Of a stretch of DNA of 64,000 nucleotides, positions 27,133-35,923 are shown piece by piece; position 1 is the stretch's first letter; every line of letters begins with the position of its first letter. The notes beneath the pieces are model-generated. The model did not search any database. It was given only the letters and a program-made list of their open reading frames with translations, and was not told where the DNA came from. Where the stretch lies: positions 124,001 through 188,000 of the forward strand of contig NZ_ASTG01000001.1 of NCBI RefSeq assembly GCF_000412635.1. The letters are read 5' to 3'. This DNA comes from Sphingobium bisphenolivorans (lineage in GTDB: Bacteria; Pseudomonadota; Alphaproteobacteria; Sphingomonadales; Sphingomonadaceae). Made by a program: the position numbers and the translations under genes.

Positions 27133-27612
27133 ATGAAGGGCGATGCCAAGGTCATCGAATATTTGAACGAGGTGCTCAAAAACGAGCTGACCGCGATCAA
27201 CCAATATTTCCTGCACTATCGGATGCTCAACCATTGGGGCATCGAGAAGCTCGCTAAGTTCGAGTATGAAGAGTCCATCGACGAGATGAAGCATGCCGAC
27301 AAGGTGGCGGAGCGCATCCTGTTCCTTGACGGCTTGCCCAATTTCCAGCTGCTCGGCCGCCTGAAGATCGGCGAGACGGTGGAGGAGGTGCTTAAGGCCG
27401 ACCTCGAGCTGGAATATGAGGCGCTGCCGGTACTGAAGGACGCCATCGCCTATTGCGAGTCGGTCGGCGATTTCGTGAGCCGCGACCTGTTCCAGTCCAT
27501 CCTCGAGAGCGAGGAAGAACATATCGACACGCTGGAAACCCAGTTCGAGATGATCGACCGCATGGGCATCCAGAATTATGTCCAGCTGCAAAGCGAAGCC
27601 GCCGAAGGCTGA
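27133..27612 (+). CDS. bfr: Bacterioferritin
   Basis: This 159-aa haem-containing iron-storage subunit forms a 24-mer. The four-helix ferritin core has the ferroxidase ligands Glu18, Glu51 and His54 visible, with further Glu/His in LELEYEALP and [11 protein letters not shown]. Met52 in DEMKHAD is the axial haem ligand that marks Bfr rather than ferritin. A GGAG ribosome site precedes ATG 27133. With bfd it forms an iron storage and release pair. Confidence 0.97.
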   Translation: MKGDAKVIEYLNEVLKNELTAINQYFLHYRMLNHWGIEKLAKFEYEESIDEMKHADKVAERILFLDGLPNFQLLGRLKIGETVEEVLKADLELEYEALPVLKDAIAYCESVGDFVSRDLFQSILESEEEHIDTLETQFEMIDRMGIQNYVQLQSEAAEG

Positions 27613-27663
27613 TCGCTCTCGCGTGGGCGGCCCATCCGGCGCGCCGCCCCGCTCCTCTCCCCC

Positions 27664-28071
27664 TCAGATCAGCGCATCCAGCAGCCCGATGAGCGGCAGG
27701 TCCGCTGGCGGCATCTCCAGCGCATACATCTGCGCCGGCCGCACCCATTTGAGCGCGGTCGCATGCCGCGCCTCCGGCACCCCCTGCCACTTGCGGCAGA
27801 CATAGAGCAGCAGCAACAGGTGCCGATCGCCCAGCGGCTCGCTGGCGAAGGCGGCGGGCGCGAGGCAACTCGCATGCGTGCGGATGCCCAATTCCTCCTC
27901 AAGCTCCCGGATCAGCGCGGTTTCGGGCGCCTCACCCGACTCGACCTTTCCACCGGGAAATTCCCACAGATCCGCCATCGGCTTGCCCGGGGGCCGCTGC
28001 TGCAACAGCACGCGGCCGTCGGCGTCGACCAGGGCAGCGGCCACGACCAGTAGGGGAGAATTTGTCGTCAT
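27664..28071 (-). CDS. mutT: MutT-type (8-oxo-dGTP) NUDIX hydrolase
   Basis: This 135-aa protein has a canonical Nudix box, GGKVESGEAPETALIRELEEELGI. LLVVAAALVDADGRVLLQQRPPGKPMADLWEFPGGK matches MutT closely (QQRP-GK-MA-LWEFPGGK). It cleanses 8-oxo-dGTP from the nucleotide pool, next to iron-storage genes. ATG 28071 gives the normal MutT N terminus. It is convergent with bfr. Confidence 0.9.
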   Translation of the reverse strand: MTTNSPLLVVAAALVDADGRVLLQQRPPGKPMADLWEFPGGKVESGEAPETALIRELEEELGIRTHASCLAPAAFASEPLGDRHLLLLLYVCRKWQGVPEARHATALKWVRPAQMYALEMPPADLPLIGLLDALI

Positions 28072-28152
28072 ATCGGTCCAGGGCAAGGGGTTTGTTAACT
28101 CTGCGCCTTTTACAAGGCCGAGAGGGACTGTCTGCAAAAATGGGGTGCTTGC

Positions 28153-28338
28153 ATGGTCAGGTGGGCGAAAATGTTCGGGCGGCTTGCGCTCCCGCGATGC
28201 GAGCGTGGCGCGACAGCTGTTGAATATGGGCTGATCCTGGCGCTCCTCGTCCTTGCGATCCTGAGCGCCGTCAGCAGCTTCGGCACCAAGACCAGCGGCA
28301 TGTGGAACAACGTCGCCACAAATGTTCTCGCTCATTAA
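28153..28338 (+). CDS. Flp-type IVb pilin (first copy)
   Basis: This 61-aa prepilin has a short basic leader, then [28 protein letters not shown]. The Gly before the hydrophobic stretch is the prepilin-peptidase cleavage point and the G-x4-EY motif is the Flp hallmark. It differs from the second copy in having a longer leader with a Cys (LPRCERG). No tad/cpa assembly genes lie nearby. TTAACCAT, a CtrA half-site-like sequence, overlaps its stop codon. Confidence 0.88.
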   Translation: MVRWAKMFGRLALPRCERGATAVEYGLILALLVLAILSAVSSFGTKTSGMWNNVATNVLAH

Positions 28339-28473
28339 CCATCAATTTTTGACAGTCGGTTTCGGCATTAAATCTTTATCAACCCCCAGCATCTAGACAA
28401 GCCGAAGCTGACCTAATTCGCAAGCGGGGCGGCCGGGTAGTTAAACGTAGAGCTCAAGTCAAGGAGACTTTCC

Positions 28474-28635
28474 ATGAAGTTCATCCGTAAGATGCAGAAG
28501 AATGAAAAGGGTGCAACGGCCATCGAATACGGCCTGATCGCAGCTCTGATCGCTGTCGCCGCCATCGGCGCCATGAGCAGCCTCGGCACCAAGCTGAGCG
28601 GCACCTTCAACAATGTCTCGGGCAACCTGAAGTAA
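28474..28635 (+). CDS. Flp-type IVb pilin (second copy)
   Basis: This 53-aa prepilin, MKFIRKMQKNEKG|ATAIEYGLIAALIAVAAIGAMSSLG, has a textbook Flp cleavage site and EY motif. A strong AAGGAG ribosome site lies 7-12 nt before ATG 28474. A good terminator follows, so it is likely the abundant major pilin, with the 61-aa copy minor or regulatory (inference). An ideal -35 (TTGACA at 28351-28356) lies upstream, but no -10 at ideal spacing is clear. Confidence 0.9.
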   Translation: MKFIRKMQKNEKGATAIEYGLIAALIAVAAIGAMSSLGTKLSGTFNNVSGNLK

Positions 28636-28654
28636 GCCCGACACCATTGTCATG

Positions 28655-28689
28655 AAAAGGGCGGCGGGAGCGATCCCGGCGCCCTTTTT
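28655..28689 (+). terminator. Bidirectional terminator between the Flp pilin and M48 genes
   Basis: AAAAGGGCGGCGGGA, GCGA loop, TCCCGGCGCCCTTTTT: an 11-bp stem with one G-G mismatch, flanked by A and T runs, between two convergent genes. Confidence 0.85.
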
Positions 28690-28698
28690 CATTGGGCC

Positions 28699-30177
28699 TT
28701 ACCAGGTGACGAGCTTCACCCGCTGGCCGGGACGCAGCACGCTTTGCGCGGTGAGTGCGTTGATCGTGAGGAAGCGTTCCAGCGGATAGTCGCTATAAGC
28801 CATGCGGCGGCTGAGCGACTGGACGGTGTCGCCAGATTTTACAGTCACCATGCTGACCCGGCGCGGCTTGATGGCGGCGGCGTCCTGCGTGGAGAGGCGC
28901 TGGACCGACTGCACCATGGACGCGAAAGGGCCAACGCCCTGCCCCGCCGCCGTCAGCAGCAGGAAGTGATAGGCCTTGCCGCCGCCGAAATCATAGGCGA
29001 AGACCGTAGCATCCACCTGGCCGGACTGGGTGTTGGCACGCACCGTGCGCCATGCTGCGGGCAAGCCATTGACGGTGGTGCGGCTCACCTCACCCGTCGG
29101 CGGCGCGCCGTTATTGCCGCCGAGCTTGGCGAACACCGAGTTGATATACTCGGGCAAGCTGCCGCCATAGCTGGCTCCGCTGAACTGCGCCTGCCCGCCC
29201 GATCCGGCGACGGTGACCGCGTTCGCACCATTTTCCATGCCGAAACCCGAAGGCACGGTGAATGCCAGCCTCAGTTCGGGATGGCGGAAGCGGTTGCCCT
29301 CGATCACGCCCTGTTTGGGATCATCGCCATAAAGCACGCCGTCGAGTGCGTTCAGGAAAGCGTCGCGATTCCGAACGGTGCTGGTCGAGCCAGTCGCCGC
29401 CGCATTGCGGGCTGCCCGTCCAACGCGCGACGCAGGGTCCGGGTGTGTGCTGGCCCATTCGGGCATGGAGCGGGCATTGCCGGAGACCCGCGCATCAAGG
29501 TTGCTTTGCGCAGCCAGCGAAGCGAGCATCGACGACAAGGCACGCGGATCATAGCCGCCCGAGGCGAGATAGCGGATGCCAAGATCGTCCGCCTCATATT
29601 CCTGGCTACGTGAGAATTTGAGCGTCAGCAGCTGGCTCCCCGTGCCGATCCCCTTCTGCAGCAGCCCGCCAATCGCCGAATCGCCCAGCAATGCACCGGT
29701 CAGCACCTGCAACAATGTGCCGCCGATGGCGTTGCGCTGCGCCGCCTGTTGCCGGCGCTGGCCGTGCTTGGCCGCGACATGGCCGATCTCATGACCGAGC
29801 ACGCCGGCCAGTTCAGCCTCGTCGTTCATCAGCGCCATCAGCTGGCGCGTCACATAGACATAGCCGCCGGGGATGGCGAAGGCGTTGTTGACCGGCGAAT
29901 TGAGCAGCGTGACCGTGAAATCACTCTGCGCGTTGGAAAGGCCCGACTGCACCGCGATGCGGCGGCCTACGCTCTCCACATATTTGGCTTGAGGCCCCGC
30001 ATAGGCACCGCCAAATTCATTGAGCAGCTGCGGATGCTGCTTGGCACCGGCCTGCTTGTCCTGCGCGCTGATCGAGGAAACGGTGCGGATTGCCCGCTGC
30101 TGCCCGATGACGGCAGGCGCGGCGGCCAAGGCCGCGAAACCCAGTCCCGCCGATGCCAGAAATAGCTTACCCCTCAC
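28699..30177 (-). CDS. M48 zinc metalloprotease with C-terminal LysM-type domain (BepA-like)
   Basis: This 492-aa exported protein has a signal peptide (VRGKLFLASAGLGFAALAAAPAVIG) and an M48 catalytic domain (~45-260) with HEIGHVAAKHG as the zinc motif and EYEADDLG holding the third ligand. ~100 residues of unassigned mixed fold follow, then a LysM-like C terminus (VKSGDTVQSLSRRM... LRPGQRVKLV) for peptidoglycan binding. Relatives (BepA/YfgC) clear misassembled outer-membrane proteins. The start is GTG 30177, chosen for the GGTGGAGGAAG ribosome site and the signal peptide. A perfect EcfG promoter match lies 35 nt upstream, so envelope-stress induction is likely. Confidence 0.9.
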   Translation of the reverse strand: MRGKLFLASAGLGFAALAAAPAVIGQQRAIRTVSSISAQDKQAGAKQHPQLLNEFGGAYAGPQAKYVESVGRRIAVQSGLSNAQSDFTVTLLNSPVNNAFAIPGGYVYVTRQLMALMNDEAELAGVLGHEIGHVAAKHGQRRQQAAQRNAIGGTLLQVLTGALLGDSAIGGLLQKGIGTGSQLLTLKFSRSQEYEADDLGIRYLASGGYDPRALSSMLASLAAQSNLDARVSGNARSMPEWASTHPDPASRVGRAARNAAATGSTSTVRNRDAFLNALDGVLYGDDPKQGVIEGNRFRHPELRLAFTVPSGFGMENGANAVTVAGSGGQAQFSGASYGGSLPEYINSVFAKLGGNNGAPPTGEVSRTTVNGLPAAWRTVRANTQSGQVDATVFAYDFGGGKAYHFLLLTAAGQGVGPFASMVQSVQRLSTQDAAAIKPRRVSMVTVKSGDTVQSLSRRMAYSDYPLERFLTINALTAQSVLRPGQRVKLVTW

Positions 30178-30211
30178 GCTGCTTCCTCCACCTTTGCTGT
30201 TACCCTCACGT

Positions 30212-30236
30212 AACGAGCAATAGCGACAGCTGTTCC
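30212..30236 (-). promoter_or_regulatory. EcfG-type general stress promoter of the M48 protease gene
   Basis: Minus strand: GGAAC (30232-30236), 16 nt, CGTT (30212-30215), an exact match to the alphaproteobacterial EcfG consensus. It sits in the gap after accA, 35 nt upstream of the GTG start. Confidence 0.7.
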
Positions 30237-30247
30237 CAACGGGGAGG

Positions 30248-31192
30248 TCAGACGCCGATGGCGAGGAACTTGTCGGCGCGGTCCGTCCGCAGCGCATCGG
30301 GGCTCATGCCGGTTAGCGCATCCAGCTCCTGACCGATCGCCGCGCCCAGATTAGCGATCGCCTGCACCGGCTCGCGGTGAGCGCCGCCGATCGGCTCCGG
30401 CACGATGCGGTCGATGACGCCGAGCGACTTCAGATGCTGCGCCGTCACCTGCATGGCGGTCGCCGCGTCGCTTGCCTTGTCGGCGGTGCGCCACAGGATC
30501 GAGGCGCAGCCTTCAGGCGAGATGACCGAATAGACGGCATGTTCGAACATCAGCACGCGGTTGGCGGCGGCGAGCGCCACCGCGCCGCCGGAGCCGCCCT
30601 CTCCCACCACGGCGGCGACCATCGGCACGCCGAGCGCAAGGCATTGCTCCGTCGATCGGGCGATCGCCTCGGCCTGGCCGCGTTCCTCCGCCTGCACGCC
30701 AGGAAAAGCGCCCGACGTATCGACCAGCGTCACCACCGGCAGGCCGAAACGGTCGGCGAGCTGCATCAGGCGGATCGCCTTGCGATAGCCCTCCGGCTTC
30801 GCCATGCCGAAATTGTGACGGACGCGGCTGGCCGTGTCGTCGCCCTTCTCATGGCCGATCACCACCACCCGGCGCTCGTCCAACATGGCGAAGCCGCCGA
30901 TGATCGCCTGATCGTCGGAAAAGGCGCGGTCCCCGGCAAGCGGCATGAAATTGTCGAACATGCCCGCGACATAATCCTTGAAGTGCGGGCGGTCGGGATG
31001 GCGGGCCACCTGAGTCTTCTGCCAGGGCGACAGCTTGGCATAGGTGTCGACCAGCATCTTGGCAGCGCGCTGCTCAAGCTTTTCGATCTCGCCGCCGATG
31101 TCGATATCGCCCACATCGGCGGTCGCGCGCAATTCGATGATGCGCGCCTCCAGCTCGGCGATAGGCTTTTCAAATTCCAGAAAGCTAACCAT
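30248..31192 (-). CDS. accA: Acetyl-CoA carboxylase carboxyltransferase subunit alpha
   Basis: This 314-aa crotonase-fold subunit transfers carboxyl from carboxybiotin to acetyl-CoA with AccD. It starts with the usual helical segment [15 protein letters not shown] and contains [49 protein letters not shown] and [12 protein letters not shown]. Length is standard. It starts 11 nt after xerD stops and is the last gene of the 62-aa-606-aa-xerD-accA run. Confidence 0.97.
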   Translation of the reverse strand: MVSFLEFEKPIAELEARIIELRATADVGDIDIGGEIEKLEQRAAKMLVDTYAKLSPWQKTQVARHPDRPHFKDYVAGMFDNFMPLAGDRAFSDDQAIIGGFAMLDERRVVVIGHEKGDDTASRVRHNFGMAKPEGYRKAIRLMQLADRFGLPVVTLVDTSGAFPGVQAEERGQAEAIARSTEQCLALGVPMVAAVVGEGGSGGAVALAAANRVLMFEHAVYSVISPEGCASILWRTADKASDAATAMQVTAQHLKSLGVIDRIVPEPIGGAHREPVQAIANLGAAIGQELDALTGMSPDALRTDRADKFLAIGV

Positions 31193-31203
31193 GGCGGATG
31201 GCG

Positions 31204-32121
31204 TTAGGGTGCAGATGCGTCGCCGTCAACGCGCCGATGCGTCATCGTGGCAAGGGGATGGCGGCTGTTGACCAGTTCGACCAGTCGCCGGCTGTCGACA
31301 TGGGTATAGATCTGCGTCGTGCCGATATCGGCATGGCCCAGCATCGACTGCAAGGCGCGCAGGTCCGCTCCCCCCTCCAGCAGATGGGTGGCAAAGGCGT
31401 GACGCAGCACATGGGGGCTGACCCGCTCGGGCGCGATGCCTGCTGCGGCGGCGAGCGCCTTCACCATCTGATAGAGGCGGATGCGGCTGAGATGGCTCTT
31501 GCCCGACGGGAACAGCCAGGCGCTGTCGGCGGGTACATGCGGCAGCCAGGCAGCGACGGCGGCCCGAGCGCGGTCGGAGATAGGCACGAGCCGCTCGCGC
31601 GCACCCTTGCCCTTCAGGATCAGGAAGGGACGGTCAGCTGCCAGCGCGCGGCGGGGCAAGGACACGAGCTCGCTGGCGCGCAGGCCTGAGCCATAGAGCA
31701 GCTCGATCAGGGCGGACAGGCGCAGGTCGAGCCGCGCAGGATGGTCCGCCGCCAGCCTCAGTTCGATTTGCGCGAACAGCGAATCGACTTCCCTTGTCGA
31801 CAATATTTTCGGCAGCGGTCGGCGCGTCACCGGGCGGGGCAGGGCTGATGACGGATTGTCGGGGCGCAACCCCTCTTCTTCAAGAAAGGCGTAGAAGGCC
31901 CGCAAAGCCGACGATTTCCGCGCGACCGACGATGCCGCAAGGGTCGCCCATGCCGCGGCAAGCTCCGCCACCGCCGCCTTGGTGGCCATCGCAAGGCCGC
32001 CCATGATCTGCGCGGCGCCCATCAGGTCCGCGCGATAAGCCAGCAGCGTATTGCGCGATGCGCCGCGTTCCGCCGCCATCATCTCCAGAAAGCGGTCGAT
32101 CAGCGCTGCGTCCTCACTCAT
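31204..32121 (-). CDS. xerD: Site-specific tyrosine recombinase XerD
   Basis: This 305-aa recombinase resolves chromosome dimers at dif with XerC. The SAM-like core-binding domain (~5-85) precedes the catalytic domain. Catalytic residues are all visible: Arg in [10 protein letters not shown], Lys in [12 protein letters not shown], HxxR in [17 protein letters not shown], His in [10 protein letters not shown] and Tyr in IYTHV. It is assigned as XerD rather than a phage integrase because of its length, the YGSGLR-SEL pattern and the housekeeping operon. ATG 32121 is 2 nt after the upstream stop. Confidence 0.9.
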   Translation of the reverse strand: MSEDAALIDRFLEMMAAERGASRNTLLAYRADLMGAAQIMGGLAMATKAAVAELAAAWATLAASSVARKSSALRAFYAFLEEEGLRPDNPSSALPRPVTRRPLPKILSTREVDSLFAQIELRLAADHPARLDLRLSALIELLYGSGLRASELVSLPRRALAADRPFLILKGKGARERLVPISDRARAAVAAWLPHVPADSAWLFPSGKSHLSRIRLYQMVKALAAAAGIAPERVSPHVLRHAFATHLLEGGADLRALQSMLGHADIGTTQIYTHVDSRRLVELVNSRHPLATMTHRRVDGDASAP

Positions 32122-32123
32122 CG

Positions 32124-33947
32124 TCAGAGCCGCGTCATCGCCTCCGCAGCGATCATCCGCGCTTCGGGATCGAACCCGACGCGGTGCAGCGCAGCGACAA
32201 TATGATAGAGATGCACGGGCGGCAGGTTGTTCCAGTCGGCAGCCTGCATGCCGACGGCCGCCAGCAGCGCGACGCTCGCCTTCTCGCCACGCGCGGCAGC
32301 CGCATCGATCGCGCGCGACCATTGGCTGGTCACGCCGAGGTTCAAGCCATTGTCCTGCGCCAGCGACGCGCCATCCTTCGCGCTGATGCGCGACAGGCCG
32401 GCAAGCGCGGCGATCAGCATCTGCCCCTTTCGCGGCTCCGCATCCCCGGCGAAGGACGAGACGCGGCTGGAATTGATCTCCACGATCGGACTTGGCGCAC
32501 CCACGGCGAGCAATGCCCACAAATCGCCGGCCCCGTCGCCCTCCGCCTGCTTCGCCGCTCCTACCCATTGCGCGGCGCTGCGGTCATAACCGGCGGTCAG
32601 CATCGCAGCCACGAGATTGGTAAGGTCGCGCGTCTCCACCTGCGACACCGGCAGCGCGGCGGCAGCACGGGCCGTGGCGATCAGCCCGACATAGTCCGGC
32701 TTGCCCTCATTCTGCCACAGCGTCCGCATGCCCTGCAGCCGATTGGCAACATTCACACCGGCATAGGCAGCACGCAGCGCGTCGATCCGGTCCGCCGCGC
32801 TGTCGGGAACATCGCCGTCAGCCTGAAGCTGGCTGTAGAAGCCGACCAAAGCCTTGGAAGAGAAAACGCCAAGCCGTGCCGCCGCTTCGGCGCCCGGCAA
32901 GCGGCGCACGGCGGACAAAGCCGGCGCCCGCGCTTCCCATGCGCGCACATGCGGCCCAACCGTGCCGTACAGCGCGTCCGGAATTTCCACATTGAGCGCC
33001 GTTGCAAGGCCAAAGCGCCAGGCGGTCAGCCGATCCACGGCGTCCCATTCGATCTTGACCGAGCGGCGGGCATTGAAGCCGGTGCCGACTACCTTCTCGG
33101 CGAGCCGATAGTCGATGCCCCGCACTACACCGCGCCGCTGCGCCTGGTTAAGCGCGCCGCTGGCCGTGCCCTGATCACCCGACAGGGCGGCGCAGATGGC
33201 GCGCGTCATGTCCCAGCCCGGTTCCTTGCTGAAGCGCAGCGCGCCGGCCGACAGCGGGCACAAGCCGGCGGGGTCGGCGTTCGCCAGATAGGTCTGCATG
33301 GCAACGGCATAGAGGCGCGGCGTGTAGCGGTCCGCATCGACGCTCTGGATGAGCAGGCGGGCGCTGTCGGCCTCCCCCATGCGCAGCAGCAGCCAGGCGC
33401 GCTCGGCAACCCAATCCGCGCCGTCGATCCCGCGCGGTGTATCCGTCGCGGACAGCAGCGCGCGCCGGAGCAGGATCGACGCCCAGCGCGAGGTGATCGG
33501 CGCTCGCGTCTCGCGCATCAGGGTGGCAAGGAACGGGCCGGACTGGCCGCCAAAAGCATCCGGCGCCATGCCGAGCCGTTCGGGCGTCAGCGGGCCGACC
33601 CGATCAAGCGACCGACGGGCCGCTTCGGGCAGGTCCTGCTTGGCCCGCTCGGCCGCGATCTCCTCATCGCTCAGATCATCGGCCGCGGCTGCATTCCCCA
33701 ACGCCTCCGACTCGGTCGAGCTGGGCGGGAGGATCGGCGTAGTGGGCACCGCAACCGTCGGCGGCGGCGCTGATCCGGGTACAGGCGAAGCGGGTCGACC
33801 GGGCTGCGTAGAGGGCGGCGCTTGAGGCGCATCGCCAAAGCCGGGCGGCAGAAGCGATTCAGGTGTTTCCTGCGCGATGACCGGAAGCGCCAGAGCGAGC
33901 GCAAGCGTGCCCACGGCCCATTTCGCATTGACCCGCCGCTGGCGCAT
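32124..33947 (-). CDS. Uncharacterised exported 606-aa helical-repeat protein
   Basis: A signal peptide (MRQRRVNAKWAVGTLALALALPVIAQ) is followed by a Pro/Ala-rich linker (~25-85) and ~500 residues of Ala-rich helices resembling degenerate TPR/SEL1-type solenoids (for example WVAERAWLLLRMGEADSARLLIQSVD, then AVAMQTYLANADPAGLCPLSAGAL). No catalytic motif is visible. It is probably periplasmic. The upstream 62-aa membrane protein ends 5 nt before it and xerD follows by 2 nt, so the three are translationally linked. I recognise it only as the kind of lineage-restricted protein found in sphingomonads; the function is unknown. Confidence 0.8.
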   Translation of the reverse strand: MRQRRVNAKWAVGTLALALALPVIAQETPESLLPPGFGDAPQAPPSTQPGRPASPVPGSAPPPTVAVPTTPILPPSSTESEALGNAAAADDLSDEEIAAERAKQDLPEAARRSLDRVGPLTPERLGMAPDAFGGQSGPFLATLMRETRAPITSRWASILLRRALLSATDTPRGIDGADWVAERAWLLLRMGEADSARLLIQSVDADRYTPRLYAVAMQTYLANADPAGLCPLSAGALRFSKEPGWDMTRAICAALSGDQGTASGALNQAQRRGVVRGIDYRLAEKVVGTGFNARRSVKIEWDAVDRLTAWRFGLATALNVEIPDALYGTVGPHVRAWEARAPALSAVRRLPGAEAAARLGVFSSKALVGFYSQLQADGDVPDSAADRIDALRAAYAGVNVANRLQGMRTLWQNEGKPDYVGLIATARAAAALPVSQVETRDLTNLVAAMLTAGYDRSAAQWVGAAKQAEGDGAGDLWALLAVGAPSPIVEINSSRVSSFAGDAEPRKGQMLIAALAGLSRISAKDGASLAQDNGLNLGVTSQWSRAIDAAAARGEKASVALLAAVGMQAADWNNLPPVHLYHIVAALHRVGFDPEARMIAAEAMTRL

Positions 33948-33952
33948 GCCTG

Positions 33953-34141
33953 TTATTGGCCCAGCTTTTCGGCGGGGATTGCCTTTTCGACGCGGGCCTG
34001 CGGCCGCTCTCCGCCGCGCGACCAAAGCAGGGCGACGAGCGCGACCAGCACGGCCACGGCGACGATGGGGATGATCGGAAGAGAGGCGCGCCGACGGCGC
34101 GAGCCACCTTCGAAACTGCTAAAGGAACGATTGCGCTTCAT
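33953..34141 (-). CDS. Small single-pass membrane protein (62 aa)
   Basis: MKRNRSFSSFEGGSRRRRAS is strongly basic and cytoplasmic. It is followed by one transmembrane helix (LPIIPIVAVAVLVALVALLW, ~21-40) and a ~20-residue periplasmic tail. It starts the minus-strand run into the 606-aa exported protein, xerD and accA. ATG 34141 is divergent from aroK, 80 nt away. The tight spacing suggests it partners the 606-aa protein in the membrane. No family was recognised. Confidence 0.7.
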   Translation of the reverse strand: MKRNRSFSSFEGGSRRRRASLPIIPIVAVAVLVALVALLWSRGGERPQARVEKAIPAEKLGQ

Positions 34142-34183
34142 GGGTCCTTTTCGGCCGGGCCAGAAGGGAGGGAAAGTTGCGAT

Positions 34184-34211
34184 TTGCCTTGTTGACGCGG
34201 GGTTGTATAGC
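34184..34211 (+). promoter_or_regulatory. Possible aroK promoter giving a near-leaderless mRNA
   Basis: TTGCCT (34184-34189), 16 nt, TATAGC (34206-34211). The -10 ends only 10 nt before the aroK ATG, and no Shine-Dalgarno is visible in that space. Confidence 0.4.
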
Positions 34212-34221
34212 CCCGCTCGCC

Positions 34222-34770
34222 ATGCAGCGAAACAGCAAATCCGATCATCCGTCCGCGAAGCGCGGCCCTATCGTCCTGATCGGGATGATGGGCGTCGGCA
34301 AATCGACGGTCGGGCGGCGGCTGGCGGCGCGGCTGGGCCTCCATTTCGTCGATGCCGATGAGGAGATCGAGAAAGCCGCTGGCATGACCATCACGGAAAT
34401 GTTCGAGCGCTATGGCGAATCCTATTTCCGCGACGGCGAGCGGCGCGTGATCGCCCGGCTGATGGATGGCGAGCCCAAGGTGATCGCCACCGGCGGGGGC
34501 GCTTTCATGCAGGAGGAGACGCGCGAGCTGATCCTGGAGCATGCGACCGCCATCTGGCTCGATGCCGACGTCGATACGCTGGTCGATCGCGTTTCCCGCC
34601 GCGAAGGGCGGCCGCTGCTGAAGGGCAAGGATCCGCGCGTAGTGCTCACCGAACTGGCGGCCATCCGCAACCCCGTCTACGCGCTCGCGCCCATCCATGT
34701 GAAGAGCGCCGCCGCACCGCACGACGTTGCGGTCGATAATATCCTGGAGCAACTTGGCCCATGGCAATAG
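34222..34770 (+). CDS. aroK: Shikimate kinase
   Basis: This 182-aa P-loop kinase phosphorylates shikimate in aromatic amino acid synthesis. Walker A is GMMGVGKST; the shikimate-binding residues include Asp in FVDADEEIE, Arg in YFRDGERRVI and the GGG of ATGGGAF. The lid Arg is in RPLL. ATG 34222 gives a 15-residue N-terminal extension ahead of IVLIG. It overlaps aroB by 10 nt, which indicates coupled translation. Confidence 0.96.
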   Translation: MQRNSKSDHPSAKRGPIVLIGMMGVGKSTVGRRLAARLGLHFVDADEEIEKAAGMTITEMFERYGESYFRDGERRVIARLMDGEPKVIATGGGAFMQEETRELILEHATAIWLDADVDTLVDRVSRREGRPLLKGKDPRVVLTELAAIRNPVYALAPIHVKSAAAPHDVAVDNILEQLGPWQ

Positions 34771-35873
34771 TTCGCGTCGCGCTCGATGCGCGCAGTTACG
34801 ACATAATGATCGAGCAAGGCGCGCTGGACCGCGCTGGCGACCATCTGGCGCGCTATGCGCGCAAGGGCCGGCTGGTCGTCGTCACCGACGAGCATGTCGC
34901 GCGGGCGCAACTGCCCCGGCTGGAGGCGAGCCTGCGTGCCGCCGGCATTGCGGTCGAGCCGATCATCCTGCCCGCCGGCGAGCAGACCAAGAGCTGGCGC
35001 CATCTGGAGCAATTGCTCGACGCGTTGCTGGCACTGGAGATCGAGCGCGGCGATCATGTCGTGGCGCTGGGTGGCGGCGTGATCGGCGATCTGGTGGGCT
35101 TTGCCGCCTCGATCCTGAAGCGCGGATGTCATTTCGTGCAGGTGCCGACGACGCTGCTGGCGCAGGTCGACAGTTCGGTTGGCGGCAAGACGGCGATCAA
35201 CGCGGCAGCGGGCAAGAATTTGATCGGCAGCTTTCATCAGCCAAGCTTCGTGCTGATCGATCCCATTACCCTGGACACGTTGCCGGCGCGGGAAACGCGG
35301 GCTGGCTATGCCGAGGTCGTCAAATATGGGCTGATCGACGACCCCGATTTCTTCGCCTGGTGCGAGACGGAGGGGCATCGGCTGCTGGCGGGCGATCCGC
35401 AGGCGCGGAAATATGCGATCGGGAAGAGTGTCGCGGCCAAGGCGGCGATCGTGGCGGATGACGAACGCGAGACGTCGGGCCGGCGGGCTTTGCTGAACCT
35501 TGGGCACACGTTCGGCCATGCGCTGGAAGCGGACACGGGCTTTTCCGACACGCTGCTCCATGGCGAGGCCGTGGCGGCCGGGATGGCGCTGGCCTTCCGC
35601 TACTCGGCGCGGCTGAGACTGTGCGCGCAGGAGGATGCGGAGCGGGTGACGGCGCACCTCAAGGCCGTGAAGCTGCCCTATAACCTTGCCACCGCGCATG
35701 TGAAGGCGGACGGCGCCGCGCTGGTCGCGCATATGCTGCACGACAAGAAGATGGCGGCGGGCACCCTGCCCTTCCTGCTGGCGCGCGGAATTGGGAAGAC
35801 TTTCCTGTCGAAGGATGTCGTGTTGAGCGATGTGGCCGCGTTCCTGGATGAAGAACGGGCTGCGGCGGGCTGA
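34761..35873 (+). CDS. aroB: 3-dehydroquinate synthase
   Basis: This 370-aa NAD+-dependent enzyme converts DAHP to 3-dehydroquinate. NAD-binding: GDHVVALGGGVIGDLVGFAAS. The active-site block is VPTTLLAQVDSSVGGKTAINAAAGKNLIGSFHQP, and the Zn ligands include Glu in RAGYAEVVKYG, His in LLNLGHTFGHALE and His in LLHGEAVAAGM. It is the downstream partner of aroK, the standard pair. Confidence 0.97.
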   Translation: MAIVRVALDARSYDIMIEQGALDRAGDHLARYARKGRLVVVTDEHVARAQLPRLEASLRAAGIAVEPIILPAGEQTKSWRHLEQLLDALLALEIERGDHVVALGGGVIGDLVGFAASILKRGCHFVQVPTTLLAQVDSSVGGKTAINAAAGKNLIGSFHQPSFVLIDPITLDTLPARETRAGYAEVVKYGLIDDPDFFAWCETEGHRLLAGDPQARKYAIGKSVAAKAAIVADDERETSGRRALLNLGHTFGHALEADTGFSDTLLHGEAVAAGMALAFRYSARLRLCAQEDAERVTAHLKAVKLPYNLATAHVKADGAALVAHMLHDKKMAAGTLPFLLARGIGKTFLSKDVVLSDVAAFLDEERAAAG

Positions 35874-35923
35874 GCAACGCTGTCACGTCTGACTTGGGGG
35901 GAGAGCGGACATTCTTCTCTTAT

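Noticed and set aside
27615-27660. GGGCGGC...GCCGCCC after bfr as terminator
   Set aside because: No T run follows on either strand; a C-rich tract is present instead, so only weak or no termination is expected.
31204-32121. Tyrosine recombinase as sign of an integrated element
   Set aside because: Sequence and neighbours fit housekeeping XerD; no att duplication, phage gene or tRNA junction is seen.
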